Below, in pieces: positions 39,780 through 49,922 of a stretch of DNA of 64,000 nucleotides. The notes under the pieces are model-generated. The model was not told the DNA's origin and searched no databases. It saw only the letters and a program-made list of their open reading frames with translations. Positions within the stretch are counted from its first letter, which is position 1. Each line of letters starts with the position of its first letter. Position numbers and translations under genes: made by a program. This stretch comes from Nephrocerus scutellatus (Eukaryota; Arthropoda; Insecta; Diptera; Pipunculidae), in assembly GCA_947095585.1 (NCBI GenBank), contig OX352761.1:56404432-56468431 (forward strand). The letters are read 5' to 3'.

Positions 39780-41179
39780 ATGGGGGAAAAACAGAGAAGA
39801 AAGGAAAAGGTTAATGAAGTATTAACCTTAATTAGACAAGAAGTCTCCAATCATGGTGGTGAATTCCTCGCATCTCTTTACGAAAGGCTGGATGAAGTCA
39901 ACCAGCTTTGCGAAGACGCCACTTCCTCTAAAGAGGAAAATATGAGCATATGCGAGGAATCGGATATTGAAGCGTCCGATTCCATTACCAGCGAAGAGGA
40001 AAATGCAGAAGAAGACAATCGCAAAGAGCGGTCTTCTCCTGTAACCGTGCCAGTAAAGGCAAAAAGGAGGAGATTATCTGAATCCAGACATCATCACCAC
40101 CAACATCATCTTCTCCTGCAGTAGTTACTGTTGAAGGAAGCAATCCGCCGAATGTTACCGCTGTAGAGAAAACAGCCAAGGCAAAAGAGGGACAAAATGT
40201 CACTAAAAAGACACCACCACCTGTCGTTCCAGCAACCAAAAAACACCAGTCTACGGGACCAACAACAAAAACTTGTGCCATGCCGCCAATAGTCTGCTTT
40301 AGACTATCTTTCCTGAAGTCAGGAAAGACTGAATTCAACACCTATACCGCTAAGGAAGACAGGAAAGAATTGTTGTTCCTTAAAAGTATTCACCACTCCT
40401 TTGACACTGAGGATGTCAAGGAAGCGTTGACAGCAGAGGGTGTCCCTGTAGTGGAGGTCAAACCCTTCAAATCGCAGAGGAATGACAGGAAATTTAACCA
40501 TTTCATTGTCGAACTTGAGAAGAACTGCGATAAGGCAGCAGTTTGCTCAAAAACCCTCCTAATGAACCAGCTGGTGCATTGGAAAAGCTAAAACCAGCCG
40601 GCATTACCCAATGCAAAAATTGCCAAAAGTTTGGACATGTCGCAAGTAATTGCGGCATGAAATACAGATGCGTTAAGTGCAAGGACGAACACTTACCTGG
40701 CCAATGTCCGAGAAATGTAGACAGCAAGAAAGACGACAACGTCTTCTGCACAAATTGCCAAAAATCTGGACATCCTGCAAACTATCGAGGATGTCCTAAA
40801 TATAAAGAAAAAAAGGCGGAAAAAGTAAAAACCGCCCAAAAGAAGATGGATCAGCATAAGTTTGCCCAGAAATCTGCTGCAAAAGGAATAGTGAAAGGAG
40901 TTAGCTTTGCTAGTAAAGCTGCTATGGCCAGCCACAATTAACAAACCACCACCAACTATCCAAGCAAACAAAAAACCAGTAAGTAAGCAAGCTTCAAAAC
41001 CGGCACCATCTACTGGAAAATCTAACATCTTCGACGATACGGAAAGGCTATTTGGAGCAGACCTTTTAACAATTCTGCAGAAAGCAAGAGAAGTCGTGCC
41101 TGCTAATTATAGCAGTCTTGATGACAGGTCCAAAACAACCGTTTTGGGTCGACTTATTTGTGAATTATGTTCACAATAA
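39780..41179 (+). pseudogene. Jockey LINE 1 ORF1 (Gag-like, zinc knuckles)
   Basis: An RNA-binding nucleocapsid-like protein. The N-terminus is acidic and coiled (EVSNHGGEFLASLYERLDEV). The centre has the domain that usually precedes the knuckles in this clade (FNTYTAKEDRKELLFLK; IHHSFDTEDVKEAL). The knuckles follow: CKNCQKFGHVASNC, CVKCKDEHLPGQC and CTNCQKSGHPANYRGC. The frame changes several times. Compared with the copy at 56910-58400, about 60 residues are deleted before SGKTEFNTY. The ORF ends CSQ with its stop overlapping the ORF2 start. Confidence 0.88.
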
Positions 41180-43832
41180 GCAGGATAAGTATATTTTCAT
41201 ATAACGTGAACTCTATTTATTCGTTAGCTAGGCGTATAACACTAAAATTATTTATAAAAACTAATTAACCTGACATTCTTCTTTTACAGGAAAAAAATCT
41301 CACAGGGAGAAACCCATTCAGTCCAGACGGATACAACATTCACAGGGTCGACAAAAGCAGTGATTGCTTTTGGACGGCGGTCCTTATCAGGGACACTATG
41401 GCAGGCGAAAAGGTGCAAATCAGTGGTTTGCGTAGAATGGAAGCAACAGCTGTCAGCATCAAAGTCAACGAGGTTGAGACCTTGTTGGTAATATCAGTGT
41501 ACAATCACTGTAATGCAACGAGGGAAAACATTCAACGGGATCTGCAAACTGTCTGCGGCATCTCCTCTAGGCACACATACTGTGTGGTTGGAGGGGATTT
41601 TAACGCTAGGCACTCCCGATGGCAAGATGAAGTGTGCAACAATCAAGGAAAGGCCATTGCAGATTGGCTGGATTCAAATCCTCAGCACCATACCATGGCT
41701 GTTGTTTCACAGCCCCGGAAGACATATCCTCGGACACCATCCATGCTGGATTTCTTCTGGGCAACGACAAATTTCGTCAACATTCTGCCGGAATTAAGGA
41801 ATTATTCCTGTTTTGTACATGATAGTGATTCGGATCATTTGGCCATTGAGCTTCGAGTGAGGTTGAATCAGCGAATTGTTCAAGTTACCCCAACACCTGA
41901 ACTACACATCAACTTTACGAAAATAAACTGGAACCGGTTTAGATCAGAAGTCGAAGCTGGACTACAAATGCCAGCGGCATGTAGAAATCTTGAGAATAAT
42001 GAAATTGATGATGCTATCAGAAATTTCGAGACTTCAGTGAACACAGCCATAGATCGGCAGAAAACTGTTTGTTCTAGCAGGGATCGGTTTCAACATCTAC
42101 CTGAGAATATTCAGGCAATATATGCTCACAAGCAAAGGCTAAGGAAACGCCTTTAGAGGATCTTCAACAGGACTCTCAACACTGTTAATGACGAATATCA
42201 GTCTGTTTTTCGCAACTGCGTTGTACAGTAATCATTCTACGTCAAGCTGTGCGAAGTTACCAGGAAGATGAACTGACCAAACGACTTCAGAACATCAAAC
42301 CAGGCCCGGATGCTTTTAAAAGCTGAATTCTGTGATCGGAAAACGTATCTCCATTCCAGAAAATATCTCGTTTGGAGAGCAAGTAGCATCCAGTCCTCTT
42401 GAAAAAGCCGAAGCCTTTGCCTGTCATTTCGAAAGGAGCTTTACGGACCAATCACCAGCTCATCTTCCAGATTTTGTAGAGCAGGTTGAAAGTCTTGTGG
42501 AAGACACAACTTCTCCAAGAAATTTTGAAGTGCAGTTCAGTGAAGACAATCCCGCTAGCGCACCCCTTGACGTGGATATGTTCACAGGGACAGCAGTTGT
42601 CAGTGATTTAATTATGAGTGGAAACTCTAAAAAATCAAAAAATCCAATTTTTTACTTAAAAAGCTGCCGAATATGGCGATTTTGATGTTAACTATAATAT
42701 TCAACAATTGCCTAAACAATAGTTACTTTCCAGACATCTGGAAAGTGGCCAAAGTAGTACCAGTTCCCAAGAAAACTAACCGTTCTAGCGTAACTGGTTA
42801 CCGCCCCATAGCTTTACTGTGTTGTACCAGTAAAATATTGGAATCCTTGATCCGTAAAAAGATCAATGAGTATTGTTCGGAAAGAAATCTAATTCCTGCC
42901 TTTCAGTTCGGATTTCGAGAAAATCACTCTACGCTGCACCCTCTGATGAAGCTTCACAGTGACGTCACTAAAGGACTAAACGTCAAAAGCAGTACAGTAG
43001 CCTGTTTACTAGACATCGAAAAAGCTTTCGATAGTGTCTGGATCAATGGGCTACTGTACAAACTTATTAGATTTGGTTTCTCCAATTATATTGTGAAAAT
43101 AATTAAAAATTTTCTTTTTAACAGGGTCTTTTTTGTACAGGTGTATGGCAGCCCCTCGACAAGGAAAAGGATTAATGCCGGAGTTCCCCAAGGCTCCAGA
43201 CTTGGACCAGTCCTATTTAGCATCTTCACGGCGGATCAACCCACCAATGCAGCCGGAACAAGGACCATGCTTTTCGCGGATGACTCCATAACCTATGCCG
43301 TTTCCGGCTCAAGTTTAACTCTCACATCGAAAAAACAATGAAAAAAGCGAACTACGCTCTTCATTTGGTGCACCCGCTACTAAGAAGACGAAACGGACTG
43401 TCCAACAACACCAAGCTGCTCATCTACAAGCAGCTCATCAGGCCAGTGATAACCTATGGCTATCCCATATGGTTCACCGTCTCACCAACAACGATGAAGA
43501 AGATCTCCCTATTTGAAAGGAAGGTACTAAGGATCTGTACAGGGCTCTTGAGGGTGCCAAACAGCTATAAGTTTGTGTCGACTGCAAGACTTTACGAAGC
43601 AGCAGGTCTGCTGCCAATAACAGATCACTTGTTTCAAATGGCGAGGAAATTCGTCGACGGATTGGAAACTCATCCAAGTCCTGAGATGCAAGGACTGAGA
43701 AGCGAAGAAATCGAGCCAAGTCACCGGTACATACACATCAGAGGATTCACAGATGCTAGATTCGACGACAGCCTTAACAATCAAGACGTCTCCTTCTACG
43801 AGAAGGCCAGCAATCAACATTACAGAGGCTGA
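41167..43832 (+). pseudogene. Jockey LINE 1 ORF2 (endonuclease, reverse transcriptase)
   Basis: It starts MFTISRISIFSYN, with the ATG 13 bases upstream of the end of ORF1. The endonuclease has the LLLQEKN Glu motif after an in-frame TAA (near 41264), then VVGGDFNARHSRWQ and SDSDHLAIEL. A TAG at 42154 ends this part. The reverse transcriptase has PVPKKTNRSSVTGYRPIALL, LLDIEKAFDSVW, GVPQGSRLGPVL and the catalytic LFADDSITYA. A deletion then joins YAVSGS to KFNSHIEK, removing the thumb-side region. The C-terminus ends near NQHYRG. Confidence 0.92.
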
Positions 43833-44117
43833 AGATCGCCCTGTTTATACCCTCTCATATTCTTTTCATTTTTATTTTATTTTAGAATTTATTGTTTAAA
43901 ATTAAATTACTTTAAATATAACATGTAGTAGATTAAGTAGTCAAAAATATAGTTTAATTATAAGCAATACGAATTAAAGACAATGTAAATGCGTCGGGCC
44001 CCTATTGTTGAGCCGACACTTATTAATAATAGTTATAAATTTAGTTTTAAGTCAAAATTGTATATTTCTTAAATGTTAAATAAAATATCTTAATCTAAAA
44101 AAAAAAAAAAAAAAAAA

Positions 44118-44130
44118 ACTATTAATCTCA
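44118..44130. repeat. Right target-site duplication of Jockey LINE 1
   Basis: ACTATTAATCTCA directly after the poly(A) tail, identical to 39536-39548. Confidence 0.92.
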
Positions 44131-44280
44131 GTGGACCCGACAACTATTGAATGGACACTAATATCGGTCATCCCCCTCAGTTATCGACCCCATCCCCCTA
44201 GGGCTGTCGTACCATCACGACTCAACTCAGCGACCCCGAAAACTATAATATCCACACTAATATCCATTCTGAATGGAATG
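44131..44280. repeat. Subterminal repeat of about 100 bp
   Basis: ACCCGACAACTATTGAATGG followed by ACACTAATATCGGTC and, about 100 bp on, ACCCCGAAAACTATAATATC followed by CACACTAATATCC. An earlier copy lies at 39450-39548 (GACCCCTAAAACTATGGGAT). Each unit contains a short C-rich box. Confidence 0.7.
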
Positions 44281-44551
44281 AAATTTTGTGGCCAAAGTAA
44301 GAGACAAGAAAAGTTTTTTTTTTACTTTAAACAGTTAGTGATACTGAAAATTTAAAGTCATAAAAAAATTTTCTTAAAACAGAAATTTGAGTTGTCGTCA
44401 ATAATCTTTTAATAATAATAAATAATAATAAAAATATTAATAAGTCTCAAATTGCTACAAGCAATAACAGAAATGTTTCGTAAGTATAAAAGCGACTATT
44501 TATAAAAATGGGTAATATATAATAATGAATAATTTGCCTTTTTACTTCTAG

Positions 44552-45225
44552 AGTTCCACGACGAAAATGGACGGGAGCCGAAACCAGAATTCTACTCGTT
44601 TGTGTTACTAACAGATTAGAGGAGTTTACACACCAAACAAAAAATAAGAATGTTTATAATAATTTAATGGAAGACATGCTGTCATCAGGAATACTGCCGG
44701 TATGTAAATTAATTTTTTTTATTATTTGATTATTCTAATCACATAATTTACAGGAAGACCATGGCCAGTGATGATATAAAAAATAAATTGAAATCATTAA
44801 AAATGGCCTACAAACAGGCCATTGATAATAATAATCGTACTGGAGCTGCACCATCGGTAGCTCCATTCATGGATTTATTAGATCATATTTATAGCCTGGA
44901 AAATGCACCACCAGAACATTCTTCAGTCGCTACCACCAGTGCAGGTATTCATCGGCTAGATAGTGGTGAAAATGATATTATCGAAATATTCCCGGAAACA
45001 CCTGCAGATTCTAGTTCATCAAAAAGGCACGCCTGCCTAGAAAAGACCAAGAATAACCGCGGGAAAGACCGCAGAAAAAATAAAAATGGATTTATTGGAA
45101 AAAATATTAAAAATTACTGAGGCAAATAAATTAAAAATCTTTGCCGAAAAAGAGGCAGCAAAGGAACGTAGGAATCAAGAATTGATGGCCCTACTCAGAG
45201 AAGAGAGAAATCGTCAAAACAATTA
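44552..45225 (+). pseudogene. Myb/SANT-like DNA-binding ORF of unit A (two exons)
   Basis: Exon 1 (44552-44699) reads RRKWTGAETRILLVC, RLEEFTHQTKNKNVYNNLME and MLSSGILP. A 58-bp intron follows, from GTATGT at 44700 to an AG at 44756-44757. Exon 2 continues ASDDIKNKLKSLKMAYKQAI, DNNNRTGAAPSVAPFMDLLD. Together they form one trihelix/Myb-SANT-like DNA-binding domain with the expected Trp. A Ser/Asp-rich linker and, after a frameshift near 45040-45070, a charged helix (LLEKILKITEANKLKIFAEK) complete the protein. Such ORFs act as DNA-binding partners of the transposase in Harbinger elements; the role here is inference. Confidence 0.65.
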
Positions 45226-45839
45226 AATTTTTCTAATATTACACAACACTTTTTTTTTAGCTGTCAAACAGTTGACTTAAATAGTCAACGTCAATCTAAG
45301 CAAAACAAATGCGCATTTGAATTATTTATGGTATACATTCAAGTTGATTAGACTGTATGAATATCAATTTATGCATGTGAAAAAAATAATCATAGACAAT
45401 ATTATAGTTATAATTAATTCATCTGTGCGTAGCGGTTCTTGGTTTTTTTATATTTTCACTTCTCTTGAAAACCAATTGTGTGTTCTGTGTGAGTACGTTT
45501 AGTCCCATGCCGCCAAAACGTGGGGCAGTAGTTTGGGTCGAAGAACTCGAAATACTACAAACCAAGCAAATTTTCAATCAATTCTCTTTAATTATCACGA
45601 TCTTTGGTAAAAAAATGACGTTTGATATTCTTTTTATTTGGGGTTTTGTCACGTGCGGATCGCTTGTTGGAGCCATGGCTGTAAGTTTGATTTTCTATGG
45701 TTAATTTTTAGCATAAAATATAAAAATTAAGTTCCAATGATTTTTTTTCTTATTTTTTTGTTGTGTTTTCAACGCAAAACAAGAAAATAAACAAGACATT
45801 GTGCCATAATTTCGCTACAAATAGTCTTTTTATTTTGTT

Positions 45840-45884
45840 CCATATTTGGAACAAATTTAGCCGACGGTTGTGTTCCATATTTGG
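45840..45884. promoter_or_regulatory. Two CCATATTTGG dyads upstream of the transposase (unit A)
   Basis: TGTTCCATATTTGGAACA occurs around 45836-45853 and again around 45871-45888, 35 bp apart. The core CCATATTTGG fits the CArG box consensus bound by SRF-type factors. The outer bases make a dyad (GTTCC/GGAAC). CCATATATGG recurs in the unit tail at 48113-48122. They could equally be transposase-binding repeats. Confidence 0.45.
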
Positions 45885-45948
45885 AACATAAAACATTTGT
45901 ACTACAAACTGCGCAATTAGCAAAATTTTTTTCGTTCGACATTTGCAG

Positions 45949-47715
45949 TCTACTTCACTAAACCAAAGAAAACTGACAGAATTTCAAATAAGGGACATTC
46001 TGATGAATCTGAGTATGAAAATGTTGACAAGGAAGACGTTATATTGGAAATAACAGATAATAAGTCTTTTAAGAACAATAGAACCGATATTGAACAACAA
46101 CAGCCTGGTGATGAAGTTGAAGATATCGGCGAAATTAATTCATCACAATTAGCAATCAGCGAGGTGGAAGAGCCAATTTTAATAGCTGTTGGAGCAGACC
46201 AAGTTTTTAATCAAGTTTTAGAGGAAGTAGATATTGATTTCGTTATAAATACGTCCAAATGTACTGAAAAATCAGCTATAAGCTATCGACGTGGTCAAGA
46301 TAAATTTCAAACGAACACAATCCCATTTGAAGCTGAAGAACTCTATTCAACACCAGTTCGTGGCGTGGCTTCAAAATGACAGACGGTACTGAAATACGTA
46401 AATTGTTTGGGCTTCATATTCTAATTCCCCTCAAATTTCCAAGAATTCGTTTTTACTGGAATTCTGACATCGGTATACAAACGGTCATTAATGCCATGTC
46501 TTATGAACGTTTTTCGCAGCTAAGAAACAATATACACTTCGTTAATGTGCAGAAACAAACCACCGATTGCAAAGATTAATTTTTCAAACTCCGGCCTATC
46601 ATTGAAAGCGTAAGAAATAGATGCCTTCAACACAAGGTGGAAGAAGTGGTATCTATTGATGAACAAATTATACCCTTTAAAGGCAAATTATCAATAAAAC
46701 AGTACTGCAAAGAAAAACCATATCCGTGGGGAATAAAAAATTACATCCTAGCTGGAAAATCTGGATTATGTTATGATTTCATTCTGTATCAAAGTAAAGA
46801 AACCGGGTTATCAGAAAGAAACCTTAGAAGATTCGGATTTGGAGCAGCCGTTGTTCTTCATCTTTCTGAAAGACTTAAAAATCAAGGCCATAGAATGTTT
46901 TTCGATAAATATTTTTCAAACTATAATTTATTTGAAATATTAAAATATAAAAAAATAAATGCTTGCGGTACTATTCGAGTAAATAGGTTTGTTAACCCAC
47001 CGCTACTTAACGATAAGCAAATAAAGGAAAAAGGCCAAGGTTATTCCGATGAAGTAAAAAGCCGTGATGGAAATATTGTTAGTGTAAAGTGGCAAAACAA
47101 TAAGCCGGTCCATCTTGCGTCGAATTTTATTGGCATTGGAACAGAAAAAGACATTCAAAGATTTGACAAATCTGAGAAAAGATATGTTCGGGTGAAACAA
47201 CCGGAAATCGTTTCGTTGTACAATGATGGCATGGGTGGTGTTGATCTGCAGACCAGCTCATCAGCTACTATAGAATATTTTTCAGGTCGAAGAGATGGAC
47301 CTTGCGTATAGTTGCCCATTTTATTGATTTGGCTGTTGTTTCGAGCTGGATAGAGTATAAAAAAGACAAAGAAGCCAACCAAATCCATGATAAAGATATA
47401 GAAGATCTTTTAGATTTCAGACTCCGTCTTGCCAACAGCCTTATGATAGCCACTGCAAATCCAAGAAAACGTGGTCGACCTTTGCAAAACCAAAGCCCAG
47501 AAACATTGCAAGTTCGCAAACGTTCAGAAAGTCGTCCAATAGGTGATATTAGATATGACTCAGTAAATCATCTTCCAATTTACGAAAATAAAATACAAAG
47601 GTGCAAAAATAAAAACTGTATAAGTAAAACTTATATTTTTTGCAAAAAGTGCAAAGTACATTTATGTTTAAATCAAAATAGAAATTGCTTTATCGATTTA
47701 TATAATAAAAATTAA
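45949..47715 (+). pseudogene. piggyBac-type transposase of unit A
   Basis: A cut-and-paste DDD transposase. An acidic N-terminal region (VDKEDVILEITDNKS onward) is followed by the first Asp in VSIDEQIIPFKGKLS, the second in MFFDKYFSNYNLFE and the third in GMGGVDLQ. The C-terminal Cys-rich finger is CKNKNCISKTYIFCKKCKVH then CLNQNRNCF, typical of piggyBac proteins. Breaks: sequence lost near 46360 (compare LETRKGYFEKYFPPSF at about 61070), a TAA at 46577-46579 for Lys, and a frameshift after GGVDLQ. A short exon-like ORF (MPPKRRGSSLGRRTR in unit B) precedes it at 45508; its link to the transposase is unclear. Confidence 0.9.
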
Positions 47716-48226
47716 AACATGTTCTTAACAAACATATCAAAAAGTCAAAGTTGAGGAAGACTGAATTATTTTATGTTTAATGAAATATTTATCTTTATTT
47801 GTTTTTTAGTTTTATAATTTTGTGTTAATTTTATATTTTTATGAATTATTTATTATTTATTTTTATTACGAATTATTTATTATTTCTTTTTAATTTTTTA
47901 ATTATGAATTATTTTGTAAATATTTCCATATTTTTATGTATTTTTTATCTTAATTTATTATTATTTTTTAATTTTATTAAAACTATGTTTAATAACTTTA
48001 TCTTCCAAAAAAAGTAGTTACTTTAACTCAAAAAGAAGCCGTGAACTATTAATAAATAAATGATTTGAAAGTTACCAACTCAGTTAATTTTTTTCCTTTG
48101 ACATGATTTGTTCCATATATGGCACAAAGTGGAAAACCCATTAAATTTTCATGAAAATTAAAAAAATTTTTTCCGTTATATTTAATAGAGCCCTTAATTT
48201 ACAAAATCCACAAGAAATATTTTTTT
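47716..48226. other. AT-rich tail of unit A
   Basis: No gene. It is mostly ATTATTTATTATTTATTTTT-like sequence, then ACTTTATCTTCCAAAAAAAG, the CCATATATGG dyad and the boundary with unit B. It is conserved with 62430-62840 and 38955-39300. Confidence 0.7.
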
Positions 48227-48454
48227 TTTTTTTTTAGATTAAGATAATTTATTAAACATTTAACAATTTTGACTTAAAACTAAACTTATAACTATTATTA
48301 ATAAGTGTCGGCCCAACAATAGGGGCCCGACGTATATAATATACATTGTCTTTTTTTTTTGTATTGCTTATTACTAAACAATAATTTAATCTTCTTAATC
48401 TTCTACATGTTTATATTTACAGCAATTTCATTTAAAACAATTAATTTTAAAACA
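48227..48454 (-). mobile_element. 3' end of Jockey LINE copy 2
   Basis: Reverse complement of the 3' UTR and poly(A) of LINE copy 1 (AGATTAAGATAATTTATT; AAGTGTCGGCCCAACAATAG). The rest of this LINE lies at 55328-58640. The Osvaldo-like element 2 and a deletion of about 1.2 kb separate the parts. GAAATATTTTT at 48214 and 58641 is the target duplication. Confidence 0.9.
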
Positions 48455-49745
48455 ACACAGCGCATGCATGCAAATAAATACAGCAAAGCAACTCAACACG
48501 TGCATGCAAACAAGTATGTACGAAGTAATGGAGGTGAGAAAATGCGAAAAGGAAAAAAACCCAAGCGATCTGTTACAAGAGAAAACCATCAACAACACGA
48601 GAGAAATGAAAGAACTACAAAGCTGCAAGTCTACAAAGATGCAAAGACAACCAAGAGGCAAAGATTATAAAAGGATTAACACATGAAGAATTGTTCTCTT
48701 TTGTCTGCATCAGTGAGACTGTTCACTTCAACAGTGGGACACCAAAAACGGTAAGTGAACAGTGGAAAATTAAAACGCCTCGAGGAGATATCAGCAGCAT
48801 CGGCAACTACCGGAAATTGACACAAAAGCATTTACCGTAAGCGAGACACCCGAACAACATAATTTACATGAGAACTACCCACGAAGCCAGAGACGGAGGA
48901 ATATAAAGGCGTGGTACAGGACAATTAACGTTGGTCGGCGCTGGAATCAGGTGAGCCAAATTCCCCAGTAGTATTAGTAGTTTAGAATCCCCTTTCTTTG
49001 TCTCGAGACTCTGGCGGGCCTTATATGACTCCATCTCGAGACTCTGAAAACCTCGATAGGGAGAGATTTCCCTTGCTAGATAGAAACCCTTCGAACTCAG
49101 GACTCTGGCGGGCCTTATAGGACTCCATCTTGAGTTTCGATTTCTCGTAGGGCCGAGTTCTCCCATTTAGTAGAGAGTGAACAGTGAAATATCTGCCTCT
49201 CTCTATTTAATCTAGTTCAGAATCCCCTTTCTTTGTCTCGAGACTCTGGTGGGCCTTATAGGACTCCATCTCAGGACTCTGAAAACCTCGATAGGGAGAG
49301 ATTCCCATTGCTAGATAGAAACCCTTCGAACTCAGGACTCTTGAGTTTCGATCTCTCGTAGGGCCGAGTTTTCCCATTTAGTGGGGAGCGAGTGGTGAAA
49401 GACCTGCTCCTTCCGACTAAATCCCGTAGGGACCAACTCCCCTTAAAGGCGCCTGAAGAGCGAACCAAAGTTTCTTGCCCTTACCACGTCGTTACGAGAC
49501 CCAAGTCAGGGGCCAAGTAACCAGGCGTGACGGCAGAAGAACAAGGAGAAACCCCAAAGCGAAACCAGGCGAAACAAATTAAATCAAATCAAAGGAAAGC
49601 AATTTAATAATTATAATATAAATAATCAACCAAATTTTACGGAGTCAATAAAGAAATAATTTTGTAACGAGAACAACGGCTTATTAGTTAATAGGCAAAC
49701 GACCCTGGACGCCGGCGAGCGTACCCCGGCATTTACCTCGTTACA
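48455..49745 (+). repeat. 5' LTR of LTR element copy 2
   Basis: It ends ACCTCGTTACA two bases before the primer site. The start is set by similarity to the 3' LTR (from AACACAGCGCATG). It contains two copies, about 222 bp apart, of a block beginning AGAATCCCCTTTCTTTGTCT with GACTCTGG-GGGCCTTATA, and an AATAAAGAAATAATTTTG signal near the end. The repeated block is the counterpart of the 132-bp array in the other element, though not alike in sequence. Confidence 0.82.
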
Positions 49746-49747
49746 AA

Positions 49748-49765
49748 TGGCGCCCGAGCAGGGAC
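49748..49765 (+). promoter_or_regulatory. Primer-binding site, tRNA-Lys type, copy 2
   Basis: TGGCGCCCGAGCAGGGAC, identical to the site at 20095-20112 and one base from the lentiviral tRNA-Lys(UUU) site. It lies two bases after the LTR. Confidence 0.88.
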
Positions 49766-49922
49766 CCCGTTAAAGAAAAAAAAATAGCCCCCCAAGTCAA
49801 GTTTTACAAAAACAAAAATAACATATAACTTAATAATAGGCAGTATAATAAGAAAAAAAAAAATCTAAATCGACGGCAGAGAGTCTAAAACTTGAGGAAA
49901 ATCTAGCAAAGAATACCCCAAA

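Larger units (their letters stand above)
39549..44117 (+). mobile_element. Jockey-type LINE copy 1, full length, 13-bp target duplication
   Basis: It runs from CCAGTCAGCATCGAGCG to AATAAAATATCTTAATCT and a poly(A) tail. It has ORF1 with zinc knuckles, then ORF2 with endonuclease and reverse transcriptase. The ends agree with the minus-strand copy (58640 and about 48227). ORFs are broken by stops, frameshifts and two internal deletions, so it is full length in extent but inactive. Confidence 0.93.
44118..48226 (+). mobile_element. Myb/SANT plus piggyBac unit A
   Basis: The most complete unit of a head-to-tail array. The order is GC-rich subterminal repeats of about 100 bp, a two-exon Myb/SANT-like ORF, a spacer, a piggyBac-type transposase, and an AT-rich tail up to the AATCCACAAGAAATATTTTT boundary. 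The next unit (B) continues after the inserted LINE/LTR block at 58641. No terminal inverted repeats or flanking TTAA could be fixed with confidence. The unit length without insertions is about 4.0-4.3 kb. Confidence 0.75.

Noticed and set aside
45505..45704. N-terminal exon of the transposase starting MPPKR, joined through GTAAGT at 45681
   Set aside because: The splice would not keep the reading frame into YFTKPKK with the visible acceptor at 45948, and unit B has a stop before the donor. Mentioned only as an unexplained ORF.
48359..48670. 103-codon plus-strand frame and overlapping frames, repeated at 54769
   Set aside because: They lie across the LINE 3' end and LTR. The repetition is that of the two LTRs.
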